From: Epiperipatus broadwayi
Taxonomy: Eukaryota > Onychophora > Udeonychophora > Euonychophora > Peripatidae
DNA length: 64,000 nt
Direction of reading: 5' to 3'
Assembly: GCA_028023455.1 (NCBI GenBank)
Contig: JAQFVV010013303.1
Location: 1 to 64,000, forward strand
The notes beneath the pieces are model-generated. The model made no database searches. It was not told the origin of the DNA and worked only from the letters and a program-made list of their open reading frames with translations. Positions 50,493 to 61,249 of the stretch are shown here, piece by piece (the stretch's first letter is position 1; each line of letters opens with the position of its first letter). The position numbers were made by a program, and so were the translations under genes.

Positions 50493-51014
50493 AAGGGTCT
50501 TGTGACGTAGTAGATCATATCTACCTACTATGACAATTGACTAATAGTCCTAATCTGAATGAAACATAAAATCAAGTTCCAAGCAAGTTTGGAATATTTT
50601 TTTTAGTAGCCACAATCTAAATAGAAATTCAGTTATTAATCAGTAAATAATTAACTAATTATTTTTAGTTAGAGATAAAAATCAAGAAAAAAATCTCAAT
50701 AAATCTCCCCACCCAATATTTAACTATCTAGCTTAGTATTGTCTTTTACATCACTGTTTCTCTATGACATAAATCTGGTACCTATATTTTCCTTATCTAT
50801 ATAAGTCTTTGTATCTATGCCAATTTAAATATTTAGTAGCTTTTTAAAGTAGGATAGCAATACCAAATAAAATATAATATGTATATATGTAATAGGTACT
50901 GTACACCTAAACTAATATAAATCTTGTAAACACATATTTTATCCATAAAGATTATGTTGAAGTAAAATTTTAAAACAAAATTACATGATCGTAAAATCAA
51001 TCAGTATGTTCATC

Positions 51015-51430
51015 AACTTGCTGGGTATAATATAGAGTCCATTATTGTCAAATCACACCATTGGATTGGAATGATCAAGTAAGACTTCCTAAAAGTGTGT
51101 TTTATGGCAAACTGGAGCATGATTGTTAGGGAGTTAGATCCCATATTCATTATAAATATCTCAAATACATTCCAAGGAAGAACAATGATAATTATTTTTA
51201 TTGGAAAGATGGCAGAGAATGGAATACATTAAAAAGCTACAATTAAATATGGCTTTTAAATATTCTAAAAAGAAAATATTTTTGCAGAAAAGTAAAAAGA
51301 CAACGCAAATAAACAGAATAATAGGCTAGCGTGTTATTTATGTGGACATGTTTGTGGTTAAGTCAGTGCAAAACTCATCTCTGTTGTATTATTATTTTCT
51401 TCAGTTTGATCTTTTTTTCTTGGAGTGGTA
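51015..51430 (+). pseudogene. LINE ORF2 tail with C-terminal zinc finger
   Basis: Reads NIESIIVKSHHWIGMIK, a shifted RLPKSVFYGKLEHDC, then GVRSHIHYKYLKYIPRKNND, YFYWKDGREWNTLKSYN, and later CYLCGHVCG. This matches the order ESIE--I---LRW-GH--RM, RLPK-VFYGEL, then a C-x2-C zinc finger at the protein end, as in many non-LTR elements. Same type as 8268-8665 (-). Frameshifts occur at about 51075 and in the second half. Confidence 0.65.
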
Positions 51431-51547
51431 GTAATGGTTCAACTTGTTTGCGAGAGACTGGACTGCTCTAATGATGTTCATTTTAAATAACTTATTTACA
51501 ATTCAATTGTTACTAATTTTCTTCTCTTCTGAGCCAATGTAATACCC

Positions 51548-51740
51548 GGTAAAATGAAAATACACACAGAAAAAGTAGTTTTTAAAATAATATTTAGCTT
51601 TATAAAGAACCATTTAATCATACCACTATATGCTATGAATAATATACTGTATAGTAAAAATATATTGAAAGCATGCTAGCAGTAATAAAGCTAAATATTA
51701 TTTTAAAAACTACCTTTTCTATGTGTATTTTCATTTTACC
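51548..51740. repeat. MITE-like inverted repeat, 56-bp arms
   Basis: The arms 51548-51603 and 51685-51740 are reverse complements with about two mismatches (GGTAAAATGAAAATACACA and TGTGTATTTTCATTTTACC; AAAATAATATTTAGCTTTAT and its complement). The 81-base middle is unrelated AT-rich sequence, so the layout is long terminal inverted repeats around a core, unlike the snapback elements. Confidence 0.88.
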
Positions 51741-51744
51741 AGAT

Positions 51745-52740
51745 ATAACTTATTTATATATCAGTAATTTTAAGAATTTTTATTAGTATTATTGTATGAT
51801 TTTTTTTTTCTCTATAAAACTTTTCGTTATAGTGATTTTTAACTTCAAATGAAGAAAAATCTTTTCTTTTCCTAAATGCTCAGAGCTTTGCAGCAATAAA
51901 AAAAAACATCTGCACCCGATTATTTCATTTCATGGGCTTTTAAAAAGCATTCAAGGTATTGGATAGATTCAATTTTTTATACTTGGCTGGAGCTTTACTA
52001 TGAAGCTGGCTTTAATTTTCATTACCACTTTTACATCCCTTTCTAAAACTCTTTTGTGAAATCATTAGCTTACAGATCTTTTATTTGCATTAAATTAAAG
52101 CTTTTTTTTAACCTGATCTCCCTTCCATTTTAAGAATGATAGCATTTTTTTCAATACAAATGTTAAAGATATATTTTAAAGATGTAAAACGTTTTACTAA
52201 AAAAATAGAAATTCGTATTTTTTTTATTTAAAAAAAAAGATTGGTTGTAATAAAAATAGTAATGTAGTCATAGGTCAAAATAATGTAATTATTTAAAAAA
52301 TTTACTGCTTAATCATGTAAAAGTTTTATTTAAATATATTACAATCGCAAACGTCGGAACTAGGAATGAATAAATAAAAAAATAATTCAATGGTTTATTG
52401 TTCGGGAGTTCGAAAAAAATGTGAGTACCGGAAGTGACGGACTTAAGTCGCTAATCATAGATCTTAGACCCTAGAGTTCAGCATTTCATCACTACACTAC
52501 AAATGTAAGAAGATCTTAAGAGTTAATAGTAAGCTATGTGCTTTGAGCCCATAAGAGATTGATGTAATATCCACTAGTGGTGAAAGCTATATCATATTAC
52601 AGTTTTACTTTTTTTTTTCAGGCTGCATTCTTTAGCTAATAATAGCTAGATCTGTACTTATCCAAACGATACTGTATGGTTAGGAGAGTTGGTTGTGGAT
52701 CAGAAAAAATCTTAAGTTGATTAGTAACATGTAAAATTTT
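51745..52740. other. AT-rich, possible old SINE debris
   Basis: 52440-52515 has a weak minus-strand tRNA-like look (TGTAGTGATGAAATGCTGAA on the complement), too degraded to call. Nothing else was seen. Confidence 0.35.
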
Positions 52741-52746
52741 TAGAAA

Positions 52747-52820
52747 TCCAATAAAAACTCAAACCTAAGTCATGAGCCTAATAAGCGAATGTTCTAAACA
52801 TTATACCATAAAACTCTTCT
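52747..52820 (-). mobile_element. tRNA-derived SINE head
   Basis: The complement reads TATGGTATAATG (box-A-like, 52799-52810), then GAACATTCGCTTATTAGGCT, CATGACTT and AGGTTTGAGTTTT (box-B-like, 52754-52766). The A-to-B spacing of about 35 bases fits a tRNA promoter. It does not fold as a functional tRNA. It is a separate family from SINE A. Confidence 0.55.
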
Positions 52821-52859
52821 TGTAATAATTGTCAGTGTTTGCAGCCACTTTATTCTAAC

Positions 52860-53010
52860 TCCTACCTATTGTAGTTTACTGTGGTATTAGGATACCAAAC
52901 TCTGGATCTGAAGATTCATGGATCACAGTTCCATTATTTTTTGGCAGTTGAACTTTTTATACCACTCCCGAGCAACAAGCCATTTGATTATTATTACAAT
53001 ATTCTAACTT
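52860..53010 (+). mobile_element. SINE B copy
   Basis: The head has CTCTGGATCTGAAGATTCAT followed by GGATCACAGTTCC. The body reads TTGGCAGTTGAACTTTTTAT and CCACTCCCGAGCAACAAGCC, and the tail is ATTTGATTATTATTAC. It aligns with 24570-24685 along the whole length and with the 18945 tail. Confidence 0.65.
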
Positions 53011-53014
53011 CAGA

Positions 53015-53500
53015 AGATAAGTATTAGAGAAAGATAATGAATAAAAAGTTAGAAAACAAAGAAGGAGAAAATTGGAATCAGAATTATTTAATTAAAGCAT
53101 GGGAATGTAATTATGTAAACTCTCAATCAAATTGTAAGAATTAATGTCAAGAAATGCCTGATAATACACTAAATTTACAACAATCAAGTCATGTACTAAA
53201 CCAAATGATTGAAGAAGAAGACTGGAAAAAAAAGAAAATGATTTAAATGTTAGTAATAAATTTTAGTTAGATATTTATCCTTCATTTAATCAGGCTTTTT
53301 TTCTTTATATCATATAATTTCAAAAATAACCTTATTTTAACAATATGACTGCCACTAGCATACAGATTATGGCTTATAATTAACATTACAATATAGTTTT
53401 AAATGTGAGGTAGCAGGATAAACAGATGTAAAAAAGTGAGTGAAAATAGAGTATATTTGTAGAGAAAATAATAAAAGATATTTATTTGGAAATCTTTTTT
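53015..53500. other. AT-rich, nothing recognised
   Basis: No supported feature. Confidence 0.4.
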
Positions 53501-53504
53501 AGAG

Positions 53505-53600
53505 AATGGCTTTATGATGTAGCAGTTAATACACAGTAGCCCATATTCATGAATTGGAATTCAAATCTAGGCTTACACTTAGATTTTTTTCCAGGCAGAT
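53505..53600 (+). mobile_element. tRNA-derived SINE, single copy
   Basis: The head contains TGTAGCAGTTAATACACAGT (box-A-like) and TTGGAATTCAAATCTAGG (box-B-like, compare GGTTCAAATCC) about 40 bases later, then a T-rich 3' part. No second copy was found in the window. Confidence 0.5.
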
Positions 53601-53604
53601 AAGA

Positions 53605-54290
53605 ATTCTAAGCAAACATACAACTTTTTGAAGTTAATCTTGCTATTATTGTGATCAGTAAAGAGTACTAACTGCAAGGATTCACCTTAGGTTTACCATT
53701 AATAGACTATGGAAGTCTTTACACTGGATTTAGAATAAAATTTGGCTGATCAATAAAACAACAAAAATATAAATAAATAGCAATGGCCTAAAGAGTCTAA
53801 TTATAGAGCTAAATCAATGAATCTGACTATTTATAAACAGTAAAGAAGAGGAGGTAGCTATAAAAACAAGTCTGTTTAAGAGAGAGGTGAGTGCAAGTAC
53901 ATGTGATACTGAGCCATGTTTGAAACATTATCAGTCTGTTACTACTCTGATATTAATACCCATTGCTCACTATTTGTAGAAGCAGATGGGCATTCTCTAG
54001 TTGACAGTGGGGAGCTTCTGGCAGCAAATAGTGTTGGATTTTTCATGAGATTGATAGAAAGTGTTGGTTTATTGAAATGAGCCATGACATTTTTTCCCAA
54101 CTACTTGTTAATATTGGTAGCAGCCACAAATTTGTAATCTTACCAACCATATCATGTGACAATGTTTTGTAACTGTTGTTTAATAATATTATTGCTGTAA
54201 ATAAATCCAATAAATATTTTGACAATTACTTCAGTTGTATCTCATTTAATTATTAGTTAGAAAACATTATTCCTTTGCAGTAAAACATAT
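53605..54290. other. AT-rich, nothing recognised
   Basis: No supported feature. Confidence 0.4.
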
Positions 54291-54295
54291 TATAG

Positions 54296-54520
54296 TGGAC
54301 TTAATCAGTGAAGAATTTATTAACTTCATGCTCCCAAATCAAAATGCTTTAGATTTGCCTATATAATTAGAAAAATAGGTTGAAGATAAGAGTGGGATGC
54401 TCTTATCTTGATAAAGTCGAATCTTGTGTTTAGATTTGTAGAGGTCTCTTTTGTAATAAATTAAGCACTCAAGGCGCATATACTAAGGTTATAGCCTTAT
54501 TTAAGTATTATTAGCTGAGG
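54296..54520 (+). repeat. repeat family R, copy A
   Basis: Begins GGACTTAATCAGTGAAGAAT and ends near TTAAGTATTATTAGCTGAGG. It contains an internal hairpin, GATAAGAG and CTCTTATC around TGGGATG (54394-54418). It is nearly identical to copy B (56047-56267, opposite strand) and to the inner part of copy C (56391-56530). Confidence 0.85.
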
Positions 54521-54964
54521 TAAAATTCAGAATAATATTAATGTTAATCTGCCTGGTGATCACTATTGTATTATCTATTTTTAAAATTATTACAAATATG
54601 TTACAACTTTCATCATTGATGATGAGAATAGCACATATAATTTTTAGATATAGAGGAATAATGATAAATATGTTAAAAGAAGTTATAAAACATGAATGGA
54701 AAAAGTAAATTGTGGTATTATTTCAAACACACACAAAGAAGAAAGAAAATGATAAAAAGAGATAAATGATTTTAATGAAGATAGTAATTAGCAGGATTCG
54801 AGATACAGAAACAAGCAGGAAACTTTGTATTAAAGATTGTAACAGGTTTAACATAATTAAGCAGATGAATGATGTTGATAAAGTAGACTGTGTTAAAGGG
54901 GTGGTTCGATAATAAATTACAACTATGATAAAATGAATTTTTATTTAATTAAAGTATCTTATTG

Positions 54965-55260
54965 CTTAAATACTTACTGAAAGGTTTGGAGAGATCTATG
55001 TTGGGAGTAACAAGAAAGAATCAAAAGTGAACCACTTGGGTGAGATAACTAACATATATCATTGACATTATTGAAAGAATTAAGAAACTGAAATGGAAAT
55101 GGCTTGATCATTTTATTACCAGAGATGATAACAGATAGATAGTTGAAGGCTTAAACTGGATTCCAAATTTGTGATAAAGAAAAGTGACTCTGGATTAAAG
55201 AAACTGGATAATGATTGGAAAGATCTTCATTCTACAGTGATTTAATGATAATTGAAAATA
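54965..55260 (+). pseudogene. RTE-like LINE, extreme 3' fragment
   Basis: Reads GLERSMLGVTRKN, then IIERIKKLKWKWLDHFITRD and GLNWIPNL, ending with DWKDLHSTVI-like text and AT-rich tail, which matches the end of the 5340 copy. Strong 5' truncation. Confidence 0.78.
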
Positions 55261-55413
55261 ATAATGAAATTTTAAAAAAAATGTCATTGTGAAGATCTAT
55301 AGATTAATGTCATTCTACATTTTTAGTCAAGTTTTATATTTATTTATTTTTTTTAGATTTTGTTCTAGATGAAAGAGGTATGATCATGTTACATGAGTAT
55401 TTACAATAATAAT

Positions 55414-55568
55414 AGTAATAGTTTTAACAAGGCTGTAAACCTTAGCAATGAGCATCTGAAAAAATCGTCACTAGGGACCTCTGTAGGTCTTTAAAACACA
55501 GAGGTCCCTAGTGACAATTTTTTCAGACGCTCATTGCTAAGGTTTACAGCCTTGTTAAAACTATTACT
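55414..55568. repeat. near-perfect hairpin, 71-bp arms
   Basis: 55414-55484 and 55498-55568 are reverse complements with about two mismatches (GAGCATCTGA versus GAGCGTCTGA, and AATCGTCAC versus AATTGTCAC), around a 13-base loop. Blocks include AGTAATAGTTTTAACAAGG and CACTAGGGACCTCTGT. AATAATAGT occurs on both outer sides and could be a target duplication. The high arm identity suggests recent origin or ongoing arm conversion. Confidence 0.9.
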
Positions 55569-55671
55569 GAAATAATAGTGAGCGTTTAATAAAATTTATA
55601 ATTACAACTTTAAATAATAATAGTAATAATAGAAATTTATTTAATTTATTAAAATAATCTGCCCAAGATAA

Positions 55672-55690
55672 AAAATCATGTACCAAGCCT

Positions 55691-55735
<45 letters not shown>

Positions 55736-55775
55736 AAATCATGTACCAAGCCTAACAAATATATATATATACTTG
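55672..55775. repeat. tandem duplication joined by (AT)n
   Basis: AATCATGTACCAAGCCTAAC followed by AAATA occurs at 55674 and again at 55738, each followed by an (AT)n run (about 20 units in the first, about 6 in the second). Confidence 0.9.
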
Positions 55776-55779
55776 ATAA

Positions 55780-56045
55780 TCAAATCTATAATTAATTATC
55801 TAATTTTTTTTCCTTGATAATTCACTAACATCAACTTTTGCTCTCATAAATATATGATAATATTTTAGGAAAAGATAACATTTCTGATACATACAATGGG
55901 TTTTAAAAAATTATTGGTTAAATTATTTAAACCATAATTATATCTGATTAACATTAATATTTGAAAGTAATTTTAATTGTTTTCTTTATTTTTAAAATGA
56001 TCATATAAAATGTTTAAACATTAATTCTTATCAAGTGCAATGTCA
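55780..56045. other. AT-rich spacer
   Basis: No supported feature. Confidence 0.4.
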
Positions 56046-56046
56046 G

Positions 56047-56267
56047 CACGTAATACTTAAATAAGGCTATAATCTTAGTAGATGTGCCTTGAGTGCCTAA
56101 TTTATTACGAGAGAGACCTCTACAAATTTAAATGCAAGATTTGACTTTATAAAGATAAGAGCGGCCCACTCATATCTTCAATCTATTTTTCTAATTATAT
56201 ATGCAAATCTAAAGTATTTTGATTTGGGAGCATGAAGCTAATAAATTCTTCACTGATTAAGTCCATT
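56047..56267 (-). repeat. repeat family R, copy B
   Basis: Reverse complement of copy A over about 220 bases, from TAATACTTAAATAAGGCTAT to TTCACTGATTAAGTCCATTA. Differences are scattered, including loss of perfect pairing in the inner hairpin. Confidence 0.85.
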
Positions 56268-56390
56268 ATTTCTGTTAAACATTAACAATTGCGAAATCTT
56301 TCAATTTACAATGAGTTAATAGCCAGATCTTAAATTTAGAAATATTTTGAATCAATTTAAAGTTATAAATATTAATTCTTATTAAGCACA

Positions 56391-56530
56391 TTAGATTTGC
56401 CTATATAATTAGAAAAATAGGTTGAAGATAAGAGTGGGCTGCTCTTATCTTTATAAAGCCAAATCTTGCGTTTAGATTTGTAGAGGTCTCTCTTGTAATA
56501 AATTAAGCACTGAAAGTGCATGTACTAAGT
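56391..56530 (+). repeat. repeat family R, copy C (partial)
   Basis: Matches copy A from TTAGATTTGCCTATATAATT to ACTGAAAGTGCATGTACTAA. It retains the AGATAAGAG and CTCTTATCT hairpin with loop TGGGCTG. It lacks both outer ends of the family. Confidence 0.85.
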
Positions 56531-57455
56531 ATAAAATGTTTAAAATAAATAATTGTTTGATGGTTAAAACACATTTGTATAATAGTTTCAAGTCCAAGAG
56601 TTTAAACAAAATAATTTTTCATGTAAAGATTTGAAGTATTTATAATGTTATTCCTTAGATAACCTGTTTAAATACATCTATTCATATACATTTAACAGAA
56701 TAGATTTATGTAAAAAAATTCGGATTCTATAAAAGAGAATTTTCTTAGTTTCACTTGAAGGGAAAGAATATTTTTATCCTAATGTTGAGGTTTATCAAAT
56801 CCAAACTAATGTAATACACCATTTTAGTTCTACTAACTTTTTGATGTGTGAGTTGATCCAGATATGATATTTCAATTAAAATGGCATTATGTTTAAATTT
56901 AATTTTTATTAATCTATAGTGATATTTTTTTATCAAATTTTCATGTACAAATTTCTCCAGTTGTTCGTATAAATTGCTGAAGAAAGCAAAGCAGTGTCAT
57001 CTACAAAGCAAAAAAAAAAAAATGGAATAAAAAGAAAGATTCAATAAATCATTAATGCAAATAGTAAAGAACAAAAGTCTAAAGATTGAACTCTGAAGAA
57101 TTCCTTATTTGTTTATTTGAGAATTACTCAAAATATTACTAATTTTAATAAGCTGGATAAATAAGATTTAAAACATTTAAGCATATTATGTCATACCTTT
57201 ATTTAATAATAAATCATGAGAACATGGTTAAATCCTTTTTGTAAATCTTTACTTATAGTACTGTGACTTTTTCTAAAGATTCAGTGATACCAAAATATGG
57301 TTAGATAAAGCCAATACTGTAGAATTTCCTGGTAAAAAAAAAACAACAAAATGTTTATTAGAAAGCAAGTCACATTTATGAAAAACAAAAACGTCTATTT
57401 TTAAATCATATTTTCAAATTTTGGAATAAGGTTGATAAAATAGAAATTGTTCTGT

Positions 57456-57570
57456 CAAGCGTTGGTAGCTGAGAGATCAGCGCAGCCGCCTTTCAGGCAA
57501 GCTGTTGCTTGCAGACAGTTGTCACAGGTTTGCTTTCCGGCCGATGCTTTGACATATGGAAAAAAAAAAA
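57456..57570 (+). mobile_element. SINE A, full-length copy
   Basis: tRNA-derived: CAAGCGTTGGTAGCTGAGAG (box A in TAGCTGAGAG), GATCAGCGCAGCCGCCTTTC, then GGTTTGCTTTCC as box B (57527-57538), GGCCGATGCTTTGACATATG and an A10 tail. Target duplication GAAATTGTTCTGT (57443-57455) and GAAATTGCTCTGT (57571-57583), 12 of 13 bases. It sits in the RT of the minus-strand LINE. A spurious open frame across it is not a gene. Confidence 0.93.
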
Positions 57571-58325
57571 GAAATTGCTCTGTGGATTTTCAAACCGTCC
57601 CTGTCTCCTTTTTTATAAATAAGTGTAATAATCGAATAAGACTTTAAACAATCTGGAAATATCCCAGAATATATAGAAAAATTAAAAAATATAATACTGG
57701 TAATAAAATAGAAATATTTTCAATCAATAAATTTTTAATTCTTTACACACTTTAAAAATACAAGAATTTGTGACAGATTTCTCAATCAAAATATAATGAG
57801 ATTTACAATTATTAATAAAACTATTCACTAATAAGTCCACATTGTGTACACAATGATGATTGAAGTGAATAGCTATTACTTTAGAATTATTCATAATATC
57901 CATAAACATTTCATTAATTTTTAATACAGAAAATCAAAAATTTTTCTTTAAAAACATATTATTTGACAATAGATCAAAAGTTACTTAATTTACTTATCTT
58001 TAAATAATCAATTTGAACAGAGTACAAAAGCAGTCTACGTTTAATTATATATATTTCTTTCTTTATCTAGGACTTTTAGTTGACTTTAAATTTTTCATTA
58101 GGAGATAGTTTTTTAAACATTTTATAAAATTTGTTTTTTTTTCTGTTTACTTCTGATATTAATTCTTTGGTCATCCAATCATTTATTTTTAAATGTTTTC
58201 TTTTCAAAAAATATTTGTTAAAAAACATCATTCAATAAAATATTTTATTTTATCAGTAAACAAAGAAACTATTTACATTATTCATCTCAAAGATAAAATG
58301 CCAATCCTGTAAAGTAGTTAAGAAC

Positions 58326-58622
58326 CATTAAACATCACATGATCACCATTTCTTATTGCTACACAGAGGCTAAAGTCTCCATACAATAGTGCCACTAGTG
58401 AAAGCCATAGTAATCAATAGATGCAAGGTTTATGCATAAAATCATTATCTAGTGCTTACTCATCCAATATCCCCAGCCATGGAGCCACAAGCTAGAATCT
58501 AGTCTGGCAATATTGAATGAGTAGGCACTAGATAGGGATTTTATACACAAACCTTCTTGCATCCATTGATTACTCTAGCTTGCACTGGTTGTACTATTGT
58601 ATGGAGAGTTTTGCCTCTGTAT
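58326..58622. mobile_element. hairpin retroposon-like element P, copy 2
   Basis: Same head as copy 1 (AACATCACATGATCACCATT, TCTTATT) and a longer hairpin. Arms: TCTCCATACAATAGTGCCAC to CTAGTGCTTACTCATCCAAT on the left and ATTGAATGAGTAGGCACTAG to ACTATTGTATGGAGAGTTTT on the right. The loop contains CCCAGCCATGGAGCCACAAG. Flanks AAAGTAGTTAAGAA (58311-58324) and AAAGTATTTAAGGA (58623-58636) look like a mutated 14-bp target duplication. Copy 1 lacks part of this loop. Confidence 0.82.
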
Positions 58623-59454
58623 AAAGTATTTAAGGAATGGAAACTTTTATGACCTAATATTCTAAAATATTTTTTTCCTAATCATATTAACTACAATTTC
58701 TGTGTGGACCATAACACACCATTCCAAAAACGTAGTTTTCAAAATAATATTTTCAGATGATTTAGCAAAAATATGATCAGTAGGCAAAGATGATGAACAC
58801 TTAACGCATGTAGGAAGAAACACCCCTTAAATAAATCCAAAAAATGAGTTCACATTTAATTAGCATTGAGAAACAGCAGTAATTTCTTCATAAAATATAT
58901 ATATTTAAATCATCAATAATAACGAAGTTATCATTTAACCTAATAAGTAAATTATGAAATTCAAATTATCAGCCAAATATTGCTATGACCTATACAAAGC
59001 AACAAGAGTTAATTTGTCATAACCTAAAATAAAGTTTATATCAATTCTTGGAAGAATCAATATTTTATGTCAATAGAAGACTCATTAAGGTCTGATTTAT
59101 AATAAAGTAAAATTCCAGCCGATCTGTTATTTGTTCTAGATTCAGTAATTATTAGATTTCAGTCAAACTTATTATACCAAATGAATAATCAAATGAAGGT
59201 TAGTGAATTAATAATTGATCTAAATGGTTTCTCACATTCATATATTATATAAAAAATGTTAAAATTAACGCTTTCATTATCTGATTTAATTCCACTATCA
59301 AACAATTTTTGCAAAGGAAATCATGTCATTAAATAAACGAATCAGTTTCAGAATTAATCCTAATATCCTTATCTTCTGTATCTTTCCTCAACCAAATTTT
59401 GTCATCCTTAATCCAAAAAAAAGATAGCTAATGTCTTTAGTCTATGTACATGTT

Positions 59455-60380
59455 TTCCAAAATAATTTCCTATTTTCAATCGATAAATCTTCATTTAAAT
59501 ATATACGCTTATTAATAATAATTTATTTATTTATTACACCGTATATAAAAAATAGAATAAAATAATTCAAGAAGAAACTTGTGCAAAGAGTTATTCCTAA
59601 TAGCTGCCAAACTCCATGATTAATTATAAAAACAAAAGCATATATATATATATTAATTATGTGCAAACATAAATTGAATAAATTTAGAAAGCGCTAATAT
59701 ATTAAAAAAAAACACACACACACAATAATACTATTAATAAATTTATTTGCATGCAAAAATAATTGCAAATATTTTTTAAATATAGGTAGTGTGACACGAG
59801 CAATATTTAATGAATAAAGAGCAAAAAAATTAAAAAAACAACAACTGATAATTGTCTATGACTACTTTCCAAATTAAAGTTTGGTAATATCAAATGAAAG
59901 TTTTTGATTAAACGAGTATTCATTTCCGTATAAAAAGAAATAATGATATATATTAATAATCACTTGTATTTATAAATTTGTTATAAATTTCTGTATTTAT
60001 AAAACTTAACAAACAGACAACACACAAGAATTTTTCCAAATGTTACATAGCAGTCAATCTAAGTATATCAAAACTAATATGCACAGTATAATTTTGCAAG
60101 GTACCCAATAAGAATAGTGTGTAAGCAGTACAATTTTTTCAAACAGAGATATTATATGACAATACAAAATGATACTTAGCAATATAAATAGTTGACAAAA
60201 TGGATCTAGGCAAAGATTTTACTAAACAATAAAACAAATAATTAATCAGCCATAACCAACAACATTAAATTTGCAATATCACTTGACAAAGATAACAGAA
60301 TCAATAAAAGCTCCAAAATAATAATAGTTATCAACACAAACAATATTGCCACAAGTATAAATACTATTGTCATTAATCTT
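59455..60380. other. AT-rich, nothing recognised
   Basis: It includes a short (CA)n run near 59711 and an (AT)n patch near 59640. No gene is supported. Confidence 0.4.
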
Positions 60381-60384
60381 TTGA

Positions 60385-60558
60385 CAGAATTGCTGAGATG
60401 ATTAGATGTGGTATTCTTGAATGTAAATGTTTTCAATTTGATTTCCATGTTTGTACTGTTATCAATCAGGCTAGCAATGCCTCAAAAAGAGAGGAGGATA
60501 ATATCACTCAAAATATTATATCATTTTCTGACATCTGTGTTATTACTAATAGTTGAAT
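60385..60558 (+). mobile_element. SINE S copy 1
   Basis: Aligns with 62941-63130 over its whole length: box-A-like TGAGATGATTAGATG, box-B-like TTTCAATTTGATTTCC (60432-60446), then GCTAGCAATGCCTCAAAAAG, ATCACTCAAAATATTATATC and TATTACTAATAGTTGAATT. No A tail is visible, so the family end is probably an unrelated LINE-derived tail. Confidence 0.7.
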
Positions 60559-60564
60559 TATAAA

Positions 60565-61245
60565 TAAGTTTAAATCCAATATATAAATACTTGTAAAATG
60601 TCTTCATCACAAACTTTCAGAAAAACATTAAGTACTCAGTATCAAATCAATATTATATCAAACTTTGAACATTTTGAAAATTATCCTTAAAACTAGTCAA
60701 GGTAGAAAAATAATTAACTTTCATATTCAAAATTTAAGTGATTGTCCCTAAAGATTTGCAATTAAAACTCAATTCATTTGCAAAGGACTAGGGAAATTAC
60801 ACAGATAACAAGGGGCTCTATTAGGAGGAAAAATAAAAGAACCAAATTTTTACAATCATTAAATCTTACATTCCATTAAAGATATAGAATTGGTATTAGA
60901 AAAATAAACTTACTTATGAATATTTCATTATAATTTCTCAGTTAATAAGAAAATTGTAGTTTGAATTCCATGAAAAATTAAAGAACATCAAAGGAAGAAA
61001 TTTGTAAATCTATATGGATATAATAAACCTTATCTTCACCAAATAATGTAGCAGATACATTAGTCAAAAGTTATAGCTCTAAAAAGCTAACAGAAATATT
61101 AAATTTTGCCATCACACCATCTAATATTCCATTATTATTATAACTGCAACAATGAGGAAGTCATTTAAAACTAATCTCTAGAAAAAGCAGAATTATGCTG
61201 GAGAATAAAAGAACAGTTGACAAACACCAGCAACGAAAGTCAAAC
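60565..61245. other. AT-rich, nothing firmly recognised
   Basis: The 61080-61240 end may already be Penelope-like N-terminal sequence. No block was readable. Confidence 0.35.
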
Positions 61246-61249
61246 ATTA

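Larger units (their letters stand above)
56700..59450 (-). pseudogene. Jockey-like LINE, endonuclease to RT, with nested insertions
   Basis: Minus-strand blocks from right to left: an endonuclease piece with FVIIDDLNIY-like text near 58925 and SSLPTDHIFAKSSENI near 58770 (D-H-I-F of the endonuclease end); a hairpin element insertion (58326-58622); a SINE insertion (57456-57570); then KGILQSSIFRLLFFTICIND near 57090 (degenerate GVPQGSILGPLLF-IYINDL) and FVDDTALLSSAIYTNNWRNL near 57005 (F-x-DD catalytic block), followed by LKLNI-type text toward 56750. This order and the GVPQGS/FVDDTALL pair fit Jockey or related clades. It is broken by many stops. Confidence 0.75.

Noticed and set aside
57447-57647. 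66-codon GC-rich open frame (MFCQALVAERSAQPPFRQ...)
   Set aside because: It runs through the full-length SINE A copy; the composition comes from the tRNA-derived head, and a target duplication brackets the SINE.
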